This document shows positions 1-10,080 of a DNA stretch of 64,000 nucleotides, in pieces. This DNA comes from Dendrobium chrysotoxum (lineage: Eukaryota; Streptophyta; Magnoliopsida; Asparagales; Orchidaceae), in assembly GCA_019925795.1 (NCBI GenBank), contig CM034315.1, positions 26,517,867 to 26,581,866 of the forward strand. The letters are read 5' to 3'. The stretch's first letter is position 1. Every line of letters begins with the position of its first letter. The position numbers and the translations under genes were made by a program. The notes beneath the pieces are model-generated. The model was not told where the DNA came from. It did no database searches and saw only the letters and a list, made by a program, of their open reading frames with translations.

Positions 1-244
1 GAACATGGGCAATGAAACTTTCCATCTGAGATGAAGCTGGGTAGTTGAGAAGCTGTCTGAATAAAAATATTCACCCCCTAATGAACTCATTAGTTAATAT
101 CTTTCATCCTTGCGCCAATCGATTATACATTCAACTTCTTTGAGTTCTGATATCCATAATATATAACCTACATATAATATTAACAACAAGGATATAAGTT
201 ATGATTACTTGTCATACAGTAATACATTGATATTCCAATAGTTA
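1..244. other. Unassigned AT-rich sequence
   Basis: No open frame, repeat or RNA gene is recognisable here. It flanks the truncated RTE reverse-transcriptase fragment that starts at about 245, and may be part of the same decayed element or of the CACTA element whose end is at 1918. Confidence 0.4.
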
Positions 245-916
245 ATGGAGCGTAGGTTGTAGCGTGATACTAATCTTTCTCATAATCAATTTGGATTCAT
301 GTCGGGTAGGTCTACTATAGAAGCCATATATTTATTGATAGGTTTAATGGAGAAATATAGAGTGAATAAGGAGGATCTATATTTGATATTTATTGATTTA
401 GATAAAGCATAAGATAAAGTTCCAAGAGAATTACTATGGAGAGTTCTTGAAAAGAAAGGAGTTAATAACGCTTATGTTCAAATCATTAAAGATATGTATG
501 CATGAGCTATTACTTGTTTTCAAACATAAGGTGGTTTGACCAAGTATTTTCCTATTTAGGTTGGTTTACATCAAGGATCAGCCTTAAGCCCATATCATTT
601 TCCTTTAGTCATGGATGTTCTCACTAGACATTTACAAGATGATGCACCTTGGTGTATGCTTTTTGCTGATTATATTCTTCTTATTGATAAGACTAGAAAG
701 GAAGTTGAAGGTAAACTTGAACTATGGAGGTCAACCTTAGAGTCTAAAGGTTTTCGCTTGAGTAGATCTAAAACTGAATATATGGAGTGTAATTTTAGAA
801 GTAATAGACCTAGTGAGGGGATTGTGACTTTGGACGATCAAGTAATTAATAAGAGTACATGTTTTAGATATCTTGGATCTACTATTCAAAGTAATGGTGC
901 AATAGATAGGAAATAA
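245..916 (+). pseudogene. RTE-like non-LTR reverse transcriptase fragment
   Basis: One frame from 245 to 916 reads as the middle of a plant non-LTR reverse transcriptase of the widespread RTE-like type. Visible blocks in order are NQFGFMSGRST, IDLDKA (palm motif A, with a stop where the Tyr of AYD should be), GLHQGSALSPY, VMDVLTRH, FADY and YLGSTIQSNG. FADY stands where the catalytic FADD should be, so the second catalytic Asp is lost. There are at least five in-frame stops (after residue 5, in DKA*DKV, YA*AI, QT*GG and PI*VG), several explained by C-to-T changes of Gln or Arg codons. Both ends are missing: the endonuclease and thumb-to-C-terminal parts are absent and the frame runs straight into a tandem array. 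The family is known to copy itself by target-primed reverse transcription; this copy is dead. A second fragment of the same family lies at 62194-63000. Confidence 0.88.
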
Positions 917-1500
917 GCACGAAAGGGAGAAAGTTACCAACACAGCAAGTGAGCTCCCATTTATGTCGTAACTTCTAATGCAGTAGGAAGGGCAGGTCAT
1001 CGAAGGAGCAAAGTCAAACAACGTCAAGTGATAAAGTTACCTGCACAGCAAATGAGCAAGCTTTCATGTAGGAAATATAGGAAGGGAAGCTAGGTCATCA
1101 AGCAAAGTCGAACTGTGTGAAAGGGAGAAAGTTACCTACACAGCAAGCGATCCGATCCGATCGAGTGGAGCGGAACGTCATCGAAGGAGCGAAGTTGAAT
1201 AGTGTCAAAGGAGAGAAGTCGAACAGCGTCAAGGAGTGAAGTCAAACTACATCTAAGGAGCAAAGTTGAACTGCGTTAAGGAGCGAAGTCGAACAGCATC
1301 AAAGGAGCGAAGTCAAATAGCATCGTCAAGGAGCGAAGTCGAACATCGTCGAAGGAGTGAAGTCGAATTGCATCGAAGGAGCGAAGTTGAACAGGTGAAG
1401 GAGTGAAGTCGAACTACGTTGAAGGAGCGAAGTAAAACAGGCGAAGGAGAGAAGTCAAACTACGTCGAAGGAGAAACCTAACCAGAGCGAGCTCCACTAC
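917..1500. repeat. Degenerate ~24-bp tandem array
   Basis: From about 1150 to 1485 the unit GGAGCGAAGTCGAAC plus 8-10 variable bases repeats with a period near 24 bp (23-26). It is preceded by a looser higher-order repeat containing GGGAGAAAGTTACC, seen near 925, 1033 (variant), 1122 and 1512 (variant). It is richer in GC than its flanks. It lies between the RTE fragment and the CACTA subterminal region and may be internal to the CACTA element. Confidence 0.8.
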
Positions 1501-1559
1501 CAGCGGTGAAATGGAGAAAGCGACGAAAGGGAGAAAGGTTCTTACAACGGCGAAATGTC

Positions 1560-1918
1560 CCAAAGTCATGGACAGGGGCCCGATATAATGGAATTACTGG
1601 CATTTTTTCTGGTGGAATATTCGCCGGTAACTATACAGATGGAATATCGGCCGGTAATATTTTGTCAGGTTTTGATTAACCCGACGGTAAATCCGCCGGA
1701 ATATCCATCGGATATTACTGACGGAATATACGTCGGTAAATTACTAACACTAGCGTAAACCTGGTGGTTTACCCACTGGTAATTTACCGACGCTATTTCC
1801 ACCGAAAAATTCACTGTAATATGACTGATGGATAATTCTGTCGGTAATGCCATTGTAGTTTCCAGTGTATTTGTTTCTGCCGAAAATGCCACCGGTATTA
1901 CCTAGTTTTCCTGTAGTG
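1560..1918. mobile_element. CACTA (En/Spm) transposon end with subterminal repeats
   Basis: The block ends with TTTTCCTGTAGTG at 1906-1918, the reverse complement of CACTACAGGAAAA, which is a classic CACTA terminal inverted repeat. The preceding ~340 bp are filled with short subterminal repeats in both orientations (GCCGGTAA, CCGACGGTAAAT, CGTCGGTAA, ACCGGTATTACC), as expected for the transposase-binding region of CACTA elements. TAA at 1919-1921 could be one copy of the 3-bp target duplication. The opposite end is not visible in the window. The element cut into the first ~20 bp of the E1 left LTR, because the LTR homology starts directly at 1919. Confidence 0.78.
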
Positions 1919-3527
1919 TAAAGAATTATAAAAGTAATTTATGGCTACATGAATCCCTAAATAATGCTTAAGATTTCTTTAATATAAAAATTATAAAAAC
2001 CCCACTTAATATACGTAAGTATATGTACATAATCAAGTAATATAGTGATAGAGTAGAGTATCGGTCCCACGAGGAAGAATATTTACTTGTAAATACTAGT
2101 ATTATCTACTTCAACTATAATAATTATCCCACTCAATAAAAATAAATTTTAATGAATATTCAAACACTTAATTTAAAATAAAAAATAATTAAATAAAACA
2201 CTATCTAGATAAATTATTTTGGATTGATGGAATCTATATACAAAATATTTTCTAATAATTATCTTTTATATTGATGTTATTCAAAGCATACGTAACACCG
2301 ATTGCTTAGTCAAGAGTAATGAGATAAAGGATAAATTAGACCTTTCAACCTCAATACCTCTCAAAACTCTCATAGTTTATCACATTATGAAAATCTTAGA
2401 GGAGTAAGTAAAGCATGTACTATTAAAGCTTCTCATGACAATTCATCTCTATAAATTTAATATATAACAAGCACTATGGCTATGCTTACATCATACCAAT
2501 CCAATATACCTGGTTATGCTTGCTTTCTTATTTCTAGGCTCCACATTACACTTGATAATAACTACATATATAGTCACTATGTGTATTAAATGAAGACCTG
2601 GTATATTGAAAATATCATGAAATTATTAATGAAGAGAATGCATTATTATTCCATATTCTATTTATACCATCAATATAAAACTAGTGAATTTAGCCAGACA
2701 TGAAAAATAAGTGAAGCAAATTCATTTTTATTAATTATATAAAAGAAAGAAAGTACAAAAGAAAAGATATCACCAGATGAGTTCAATGATCTCCTCTACA
2801 CTCCTCCTTGAACTTATATAATTGCTTCATAGTCATAAGCCAAGCACTCTAATGAAATGTATCAAGTACTTCTCTGAATTCCCTTAGTTGTCACTTCTAA
2901 GAAAAATTAGAGAGACACTATAAAGATTAAAGTTAAACAAGTGACTGAACTCCCCTACTAACATAACAAATGGATAATTTATAAAAAAATATAAAAAATA
3001 GATTCTGGCATCCAGTTCTTGAACACTTATGCCGCGACACCCATAAAATAAACTAACACAACATCACTGAAAGGGTTTCCTCCATTGCGGTGCTTGTTGA
3101 CATGGACCTATTATTTAATAAATTGATGCGTCATTTTACTGTTAGATCATGGCCTTAATGGTTACAACTATAACATCGTGGTGTTGCTGATCGTTGAGCA
3201 CTACAATATCCATATAGCACTCCCCTTGACTTAGCGACATTAGAATCTGGCACCACGGTGCTATGTAGATATAGAATGGGCTTTACAGCATAGACTCCTC
3301 TGACACTACGGTGCTGTCAAACAGAGATGGGTGCCTCCATGTCCGTATTTAGATGCTTTGATGATGTCAATGAAGGCACCGTGGTAGTATAGTGTCTGAT
3401 GCTGTAGTGTTGTACCATACTTAAAAATTTTGCCCATTTCCTATATTTTCCTACAAAAATACAACTAAAATAACTCATTTTTACTAATAAATTAACACAT
3501 AAAATATAATATTATTTACACTTATCA
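1919..3527 (-). repeat. E1 left LTR (3' LTR on the minus strand)
   Basis: The sequence from 1930 to 2380 matches 5735-6192, and 2776-3500 matches 29862-30597, all in the same orientation, so this is one LTR whose partner is broken up. Read on the minus strand the LTR starts TGATAAGTG at 3527, just after a purine-rich tract. Its other terminus (TGATGGGGGCGG in the partner, at 5712) was removed here by the CACTA end. Visible length is 1.6 kb. The part 3040-3430 carries many variants of the palindrome GCACCRYGGTGC. Confidence 0.82.
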
Positions 3528-3542
3528 AATTCTTCCCAGCTT
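3528..3542 (-). promoter_or_regulatory. Polypurine tract of E1
   Basis: On the minus strand AAGCTGGGAAGAATT directly precedes the LTR start TGATAAGTG. A purine-rich tract at this place is where plus-strand DNA synthesis of LTR retrotransposons starts. Confidence 0.65.
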
Positions 3543-4149
3543 AAACTCTTGCTCGTCCTCTAGCAAATAAAAGTTTATAATTCTCATTAAATGATTAACC
3601 AAAATAAAAGTGACAATCTAAAATTACTAAAATATATGATAATACATCACTCTCTATAATTATTAAAACTGAATCAAAGCTATACTTCTAGTTTGAAAAA
3701 ATACCAATAGTTAAATTTAATCAATCTTACTTATTTTTACCTAATTTGAAATTATAGGTTATAAATTTAATCATTAACTTTTGAATGTTGAAGTGAATAA
3801 TATAGTTTAAATAATTAGATATGGCAGTAGTTAAAATTGTACTTTTATTAGTTCACCATCCCTTATCTTAGCTCTCTCATCTTGTCCTTTATAATTTTTA
3901 TATAAGATTATATTTCAAATCTTAAGCTTTTACTAATACTAATTTTTGAATGTAATCATAAGTAATGGTAGTATTTCTCTTGTTGGTCCATAATATGAGC
4001 AATCTGCATTTTCATCTCAAATTGTGAGTATCGTGACTCTTTACAAAACTGAGTCACCTTCTCTATTTTCTCACTCAAGTTTTCCACCTAATTACTTAAA
4101 GATTTAGGAGTCCTAGTACTCTTCCTACTACTACTTCTCCCTGCCCCTC

Positions 4150-4979
4150 AAAAAGACCTGGGCTCACTAGTATCCTCCTCTTCTCTATTTGATTGCTTAA
4201 AATTCAATATTTTTCCCCTAGTGAGAGCAGTTATGGGGAATAGCTATTCTTCATTTTGATCACCCCTCACTCTTGCTGCTACATAAAGAGCATATACTAA
4301 GGAAGGATGGCCTATACCCACTAAAGTAGATCCCCTCATAATGTATATAAGGGAAGAAAGGATCAACTTTCCAATATTAATAGTGTAGCCCTTTTGAAAG
4401 GAGAAATTTAGGAGGGCTCTATCCCTGGTTACTTCACTAATGTTTATGCTAGGGAGAATGCAAGCAGAGATGAAATAGTGCTAGGCCTTGGAGGTTTGAT
4501 TCATATAGGATATAGGAAAATTAATGATTTTCTCTTCTCTAGTCTTCCATCTAGCTCCACTATTTGCTTGACAAAGCAAGTCCAGAATTTCTTAGGAATC
4601 AAATGATGCATAGCTAAAAGAAAAATATTCATCAAATTTCATATTTTATACTTTAAGGACTCTATTAATATTAGAAGAGTCAAAAGGTACCCATCTCCCT
4701 CTAACATAATATTTAAAATTAGAAGCCTCTTTTCTATTGCCAAAAATTCATGCATAATATTAACAATGGTTGTAAATGGTTCCTCGCAAAAAGAGCCCAA
4801 CCTCTAGCAAATGTGGTTTGAAGGATTGGTTAGGTTAGGTTAAGAAAACCGTGCTAAGGGATGAAAGGTTTAGTGATTACCCACTTTGTATACCTAGCCT
4901 CAGCTGCCTCAAAAACAAATTTGAGTTTATCATAAGTGGTAACTCTCTTCTTCCCTATTCTAGAGGTTTTGGGGGCCAT
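4150..4979 (-). pseudogene. Transposase_32-like ('putative plant transposon protein') pseudogene
   Basis: The minus strand from the Met at 4979 reads MAPKTSRIGKKRVTTYDKL and continues ...VITKPFIP-stop-HGF, which fits the KPFIPERGFD start of the plant 'putative plant transposon protein' domain (Pfam Transposase_32 family). Further on, at about 4440-4230, one frame gives VTRDRALLNF, INIGKLILSS and a segment ending GHPSLVYALYVAARV, the best conserved C-terminal part of that domain. A Ser/Arg/Lys-rich tail and a heptad-like stretch (VENLSEKIEKV) follow to about 4000. Stops and frame changes are frequent between the two halves (about 4840-4450). The function of the domain is not known to me; it is found widely in plant repeats. 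Here it is the only coding relic inside E1, between PBS and PPT. Family assignment rests on motif memory and needs a profile search. Confidence 0.7.
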
Positions 4980-5688
4980 TGCTATAGAGAGAACCTTAGA
5001 GTAGACAAGGAGAAATTGATGGAACACAAAGTCAAATGCGATGCTTAATGCATACACTAAATGGAAAAATAGTCAAATTTAAATGCTACAGTGATTCAAG
5101 CGTTATGGCACAGCGGTACTGGTTATGGGAAATTTAAATAACATTTTGGAATAGTGCCACCATTGCTAAGTTTCCATATGTTAGTGCAACAATAGTCATG
5201 TCAGGTGATTGCTGTGGTGCTATCAATGCTGCATTTATGAAAATGATATGGCACAACGGTGTTAGTTCCAGTTCTACAGTGCTTACCCGAAACTAATAAT
5301 GTGACTTTGAATCCATACGATTCATTTAACTATTGACTTAATAGCACTTAATGACTGAGTTTGACTAGTGCTATGGCGCTTTGAAGATAAATGCTATAGC
5401 ACTAGCTTATATAATTATTAGAGTTGTTTAAATTTTAATTTATGGAACCATACTAAAATAATGGTAAGAGCTATGATACTATGATAATTGTCACTGTGGC
5501 ACTGAAACGAAATAATGCAACTATGACCAATGACTTAACTATTAATACAAAATGCAATGTAATGTAAACAACAACTACACCAAATGTAATATAAATATGT
5601 AAATATAATATTATTAATAAAGTATGAGTATGTCTAATTCTGTAATTAATTCAATAATATAATGAATTTATAAATAAAATAAATTCTT

Positions 5689-5706
5689 CCATGATAACGG
5701 TGCCCA
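5689..5706 (-). promoter_or_regulatory. Primer-binding site of E1
   Basis: On the minus strand the LTR ends ...CCCCCATCA, followed by AGTT and TGGGCACCGTTATCATGG. This resembles the TGGCGCCGTTGCCGGGG block just behind the 5' LTR of Athila/Tat-type gypsy elements, with a few substitutions. It supports the minus-strand orientation of E1 and a gypsy (Athila/Tat-like) origin. Confidence 0.62.
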
Positions 5707-5711
5707 AAACT

Positions 5712-6192
5712 TGATGGGGGCGGTAGAGTAACCTAAATAATTATAAAAATGATTTAGGGCTCTATCAATTTCTAAATAATACTTAAGTTTTTTTGATATA
5801 AAAATTATAAAAATCCTATTATATATATATAAGTATACGTACTGAATCAAGTAATATAGTGATAGAGTAGAGTATCGATATCATGAAGAAGAATGTTTAC
5901 TTGCAAATACTAGTACTATATACTTCAACTATAATAATTATCATACTCAATAAAAATAAATTTTATTGGAGGTTCAATCACTTAATTTAAAAAAATAAAT
6001 AATTAAATAAAATAATATTTAGATAAATTATTTTGGATTGATAAAATATAAATACATTATGTTTCCTATTGATTTACTTTTTCATTGATGCTATTCAGAG
6101 CATATGCATCACCGACCACTCAGTTAAATATGAAGAGAGAGGATAGATTAAACCTTCCAACCTCAATACCACTCTAAACTCCCATAGTCTAT
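5712..6192 (-). repeat. E1 right LTR, piece 1
   Basis: Matches 1919-2380 base for base with moderate divergence and adds the terminus TGATGGGGGCGG that the left LTR lost. The match stops at 6192, where X1 begins with TGTTGACC. The LTR resumes at 29862 with sequence corresponding to 2776, so about 395 bp (equivalent to 2381-2775) are missing. Confidence 0.82.
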
Positions 6193-6221
6193 TGTTGACC
6201 TCATTTTTGTATGAGGTCATA
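6193..6221. other. Hairpin-forming terminus of X1
   Basis: GACCTCAT and ATGAGGTC are perfect inverted repeats separated by 6 bases, placed 4 bases from the element end. The same structure caps X3 (29833-29861), X4 (39166-39193) and, slightly altered, X5 (45919-45943). Confidence 0.8.
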
Positions 6222-6429
6222 AGACTTTTACTTGTTGATCTGAAGGTTGACATTCATTCAGATGTCAATCATCTAGAGCTTAATCCAGATTCAAATCCAT
6301 CTAAACTTCAAATCAATTCAAACTCCAAACTAACCCAAACTTTAGTTTCAATTTCAATTTAACTTCTAACCTAGTTCCAATCCTATCCAATCATTAATAA
6401 TCTTTACATGATTATTAATGATTTGGATA

Positions 6430-6629
6430 ATTCAAATTCAAGCATTTAAATCCAAAATCCAGATTAAATCTAAAAATCCTGACCAAAATCCAAGGCTACA
6501 TGCTTAGGTCCTGAAAGCCTTTTTTAGTGATTCAAATTCAAGCATTTAAATCCAAAATCCAGATTAAATCTAAAAATTTAGACCAAAATCCAAGGCTAAA
6601 GGCTTAGGTCCTGAAAGCCTTTTTTATTG
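6430..6629. repeat. Tandem duplication of a 100-bp unit in X1
   Basis: The stretch beginning TTCAAATTCAAGCATTT occurs at 6431 and again at 6531 with nearly identical following sequence, ending in CTGAAAGCC plus a T-run both times. X4 has only one matching unit near 38440-38540, so the duplication is private to X1. Confidence 0.85.
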
Positions 6630-7059
6630 ATTTTTCAAATATTTCAAACCCCATTCAAATGACTCTCGTTTCATGATATTCAATTACACATTGATTAGGC
6701 ATGTCCCTAGGGTCTACCCTCTAAATTTGAGCTCATTCTGAGACCTCTAGCCTTAGAAACTGAATCTATTTCCAAAGGATATAAAGCCTTAAAATATTTA
6801 CAGTTATGCCACTAGACCCTCTACCCTGCGGTTTTTGACCTTCGAACCTTCTCCAAAGCCTTTGATCACATCCGTACCCTTGATTATAATATGTTAAGCA
6901 TTAATCTACATTTTGGTGGACCCACTTTAACCCATAATTGACCAGCGGTCAAAATAACCAAAATGCCCCTTAAGGATAATTTTAACGTTTTCTCCAAACT
7001 TTGATATGGCCTAATCAAATCAAACCCTAGAACCTCCTCCAGTGCATCCTAAACACCAT

Positions 7060-7790
7060 TAACAGTGCATAGGACTCAAACCCAGACCTTGGGTCAACCT
7101 GGTTGACCAAGTCAACTAGGGTTCACCCAAATACCCCTTAAGGGCCCAATAGGTTATTTTCACTAAAATGACCAATTGTGGCCATGGGACCACCTCCACT
7201 AGTCTCCAAATATCATCTCAAACTATTGGACCTAAACCCTAACCCTGGGTCAACTTGGTTGACCAAGTCAACCAGAGTTGGCCCAATAATCCCTTAAGGG
7301 TCCATATAACCATTTTCATAAAAATGACCATTCTAACCCTTGGGATAACCATACTCAAAACATCAAACCAAACCTGTTGGACCCAAACCTAGGCCCTCTG
7401 TCAACCTTATTGACCAAGTCAGCCTAGGTTGACCAAATAGGCCTTAAGGGTCTAAATAGTCAATTTGACTGAAATGACCTCCCTAGACCTTGGGACCACC
7501 TTCAATAGAGTCAAAATATCATTTCAAATCTGTTGAGCCTAGACCCAGCCCTTAGGTCAACCTAGTTGACCAAGTCAATCTAAGTTGACCCAATGGCCCT
7601 TTAATTGTTTAAATGGTCAGTTTGACCATTTAGACCATTTCAACCCCTAAAAGTATCTCTACCAGACTCCATTTGTCATTTCAAATCTATTCAACCCTAA
7701 CCCAAGTCCTGGGTCAACCTGGTTGACCAAGTCAACCTAGGTTGACCCAATAACCCCTTAAGGGTTTAAATGGGTCATTCTAACCCATTT
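7060..7790. repeat. Five ~155-bp units rich in TTGACC palindromes (X1)
   Basis: The motif GTCAACCTGGTTGACCAAG and variants start at 7093, 7249, 7400, 7556 and 7713, giving spacings of 156, 151, 156 and 157 bp. Most units also hold a second inverted pair (AACCTAGGTT type) and CCCTTAAGGG. The core TTGACC/T is the W-box recognised by plant WRKY factors. On the opposite strand the same units are at 37621-37980 (X4) and 44764-45100 (X5). Confidence 0.85.
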
Positions 7791-8399
7791 AACCTTATCA
7801 AGCCCTACAAACTCTCAAGCTCATCTCAATGAGTATTTCAAATACATTCAATTATTTTTGAAGTCAAATCACCTTGATATGACTTGGTCAAACCTCAAAC
7901 TATGGTCAAACTATATATCTCATATGTGTTTCCATTTGAACTCCAAATCTATTCTTTTAAAAACCCTCTAACCAACTCCATTTAATGCTTTGAATATTTC
8001 CAAACTTGCTTGGAGTCAAGCTATGGTCAATTTAACCAAGTCAATTCACTTTGACTTGGTCAAATCCCCTCAAAATCCCATTTACCTACTCAAATTCTAA
8101 TCACATAAATTGATACTCTTTCCAAGCCAGCTCAAGACCCATCCCATGCTAACTTGCATGCCATATCATCTGGTTTGACTAGTTGACTAGTCAAATAGGC
8201 CAATAATGGCCTAAAAGATCATTAAATGATTAAATCTCCTAGGTTAAGCTAGCCCACTCTATTCCTCATTACTCCAGCCACTTAAACTCTAGAGACTTCT
8301 AAAAGCTCTTCTAATCCCTGACTTAGCTCTAAACCAGCACCTAATCACCCCCATGTCGAGACAAGTAAACAATTGCCACGTAGCCCTTCCGCCATTGGA

Positions 8400-10080
8400 T
8401 TAAGGTTTAACTGAATTTAATTAATTTTAATCTTTTTAAAATAAAAAAAACTTCAAATAATTATTAAAAGTTAAATATTAATCCTAAAAAATAGTATAAT
8501 ATATCAAATTTCTTAGAAATTTAAACCCTTTAACTTAAAATTAATATTACTTTAAATATCTTATATATTTTAAGTTGTTTTAATTATTATAAATGTAATA
8601 TTTTTAATTAATGTCTAATTAAAAATAATTTAAATATTTTCAAAATTTAAGTAATATATTTCAAAACTTTCTTTGATATTTTAGAAAATATTTTAAAACT
8701 TATATTAATTTAATTTTAAAATTATTTTAAATGTTAATTATATTTAATTATATTAAATAAATTTAATTATTAAATATTAAAAACTTTTATTATTATTAAA
8801 AATTGAAAGCAAATAAATAATTATTTATATTTCATATTTAAATTTTCAAAATTTAAAATACTTTAATATAAAATTAAAATTACATTTTAACTATTAAATT
8901 TATTTTTAATATCTAATTATTTAACTACTTAAATATTTATGTAATATTAAATTAATTATAATTTAAATATTCTCCAAAATTTAAATTTTTATTTAAAATA
9001 TTTTAATTAATCATAAAAGATATTTTAAATATTAAGATTAACCTAAATTATCTAAGATATTTTAAATAATTTTAATTATTTAACCATTTAAATACTTAAC
9101 TAATATTTAATTAAATATTAATTAAAATTTTGTTTATTTCATAAATTTTAAAAATAATCAAATAAATATTTTAAAATATTTTATTTTAAATTAAAAATTT
9201 ATTTAAGATATCTCAATTTTTATATATAATTTAAATATTTCACATTTGATCAATGTTTATTTAAAATTAAATCAAAATAATTTTAAAAATACTAAGAAAA
9301 TTTTTTAAAATCATTCGAAATTATTAAAGAGAATTTAAAATTTTATTTAATTTGATTTAAATATTTATTTTAAGTTTAATTATTTTTAATTATTTTAAAT
9401 ACACTTAATTTCTAAAATTTTAAAAATAAAAAAATTCAAATTAAATTAGAAAAATTAATATAAAATATCAAAATTTTAAGAATCTTAAATATTTTAAATT
9501 TAAAATTAATTATAAAATTAAATAATTTTATATATTTTAAATAATTCTAATTATTTAATTATTTAATTATTTAAATATTAAATTAAATAATTTAAAAATT
9601 CAAGAGTGTATTTTAGGTTATTTTAAATAAATAGTTAATTATTTTTAAATATTTTAATTTGAAATTAAAATTAATTTATGATATATTATATATTTTAAAT
9701 TATTTTAATTATCAAACTTTTAAATAATTAATATTTAATTATATACTAATTCAAATAATTTCAAAACTTCCAAAATTTTAATTTTATTTTAAATAACCAA
9801 AAAGAATAACCTCAAATATTTTAAAATTAAAATTAATTTTAAATATTTAGTATATTTTAAATAATTTATGTTGATAAATATTTAAATAATATTTAATCAT
9901 ATATTGACTCAATATCTTTCAAAACCTTAAAATTTCTATTTTAAAATTTTTTTTCATATTATTAAAGTATTTTTAAAATTATTTTGAAGTTATTTTAAAA
10001 TTATCTTTTATAAATTTAAAATTGACCTATTTTCAAATATAAACTTCAATTTTAAATATATATATATATTTAATCTTTTA
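8400..10080. repeat. Very AT-rich block of X1
   Basis: About 1.7 kb composed almost only of A and T, with countless TTTAAATATTTTAAA-like permutations and no GC-rich island. It corresponds to the AT-rich block at 34880-36110 in X4. I see no gene or RNA in it. Confidence 0.7.

Larger units (their letters stand above)
3528..5711 (-). mobile_element. E1 internal region (gypsy-type LTR element)
   Basis: This 2.2-kb body lies between the two E1 LTRs. It holds a polypurine tract next to the left LTR, the Transposase_32-like relic, and a primer-binding site next to the right LTR. No gag, protease, integrase or reverse transcriptase is visible, so it is a non-autonomous element. The stretch 5060-5690 has further degenerate GCACNRYGGTGC-type palindromes and no open frame. 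The stretch 3543-4000 is AT-rich without any feature I can name. Confidence 0.72.

Noticed and set aside
917..1500. CRISPR-like array
   Set aside because: Spacers are not unique, units drift and blend, and the context is a plant transposon region.
7228..7246. Telomere-like CTAAACCCTAACCC
   Set aside because: Only about two imperfect units within the X repeat; no telomeric array.
8400..10080. Matrix-attachment region or replication origin in the AT-rich block
   Set aside because: AT richness alone is not evidence, and the block is a decayed part of X that varies in length between copies.
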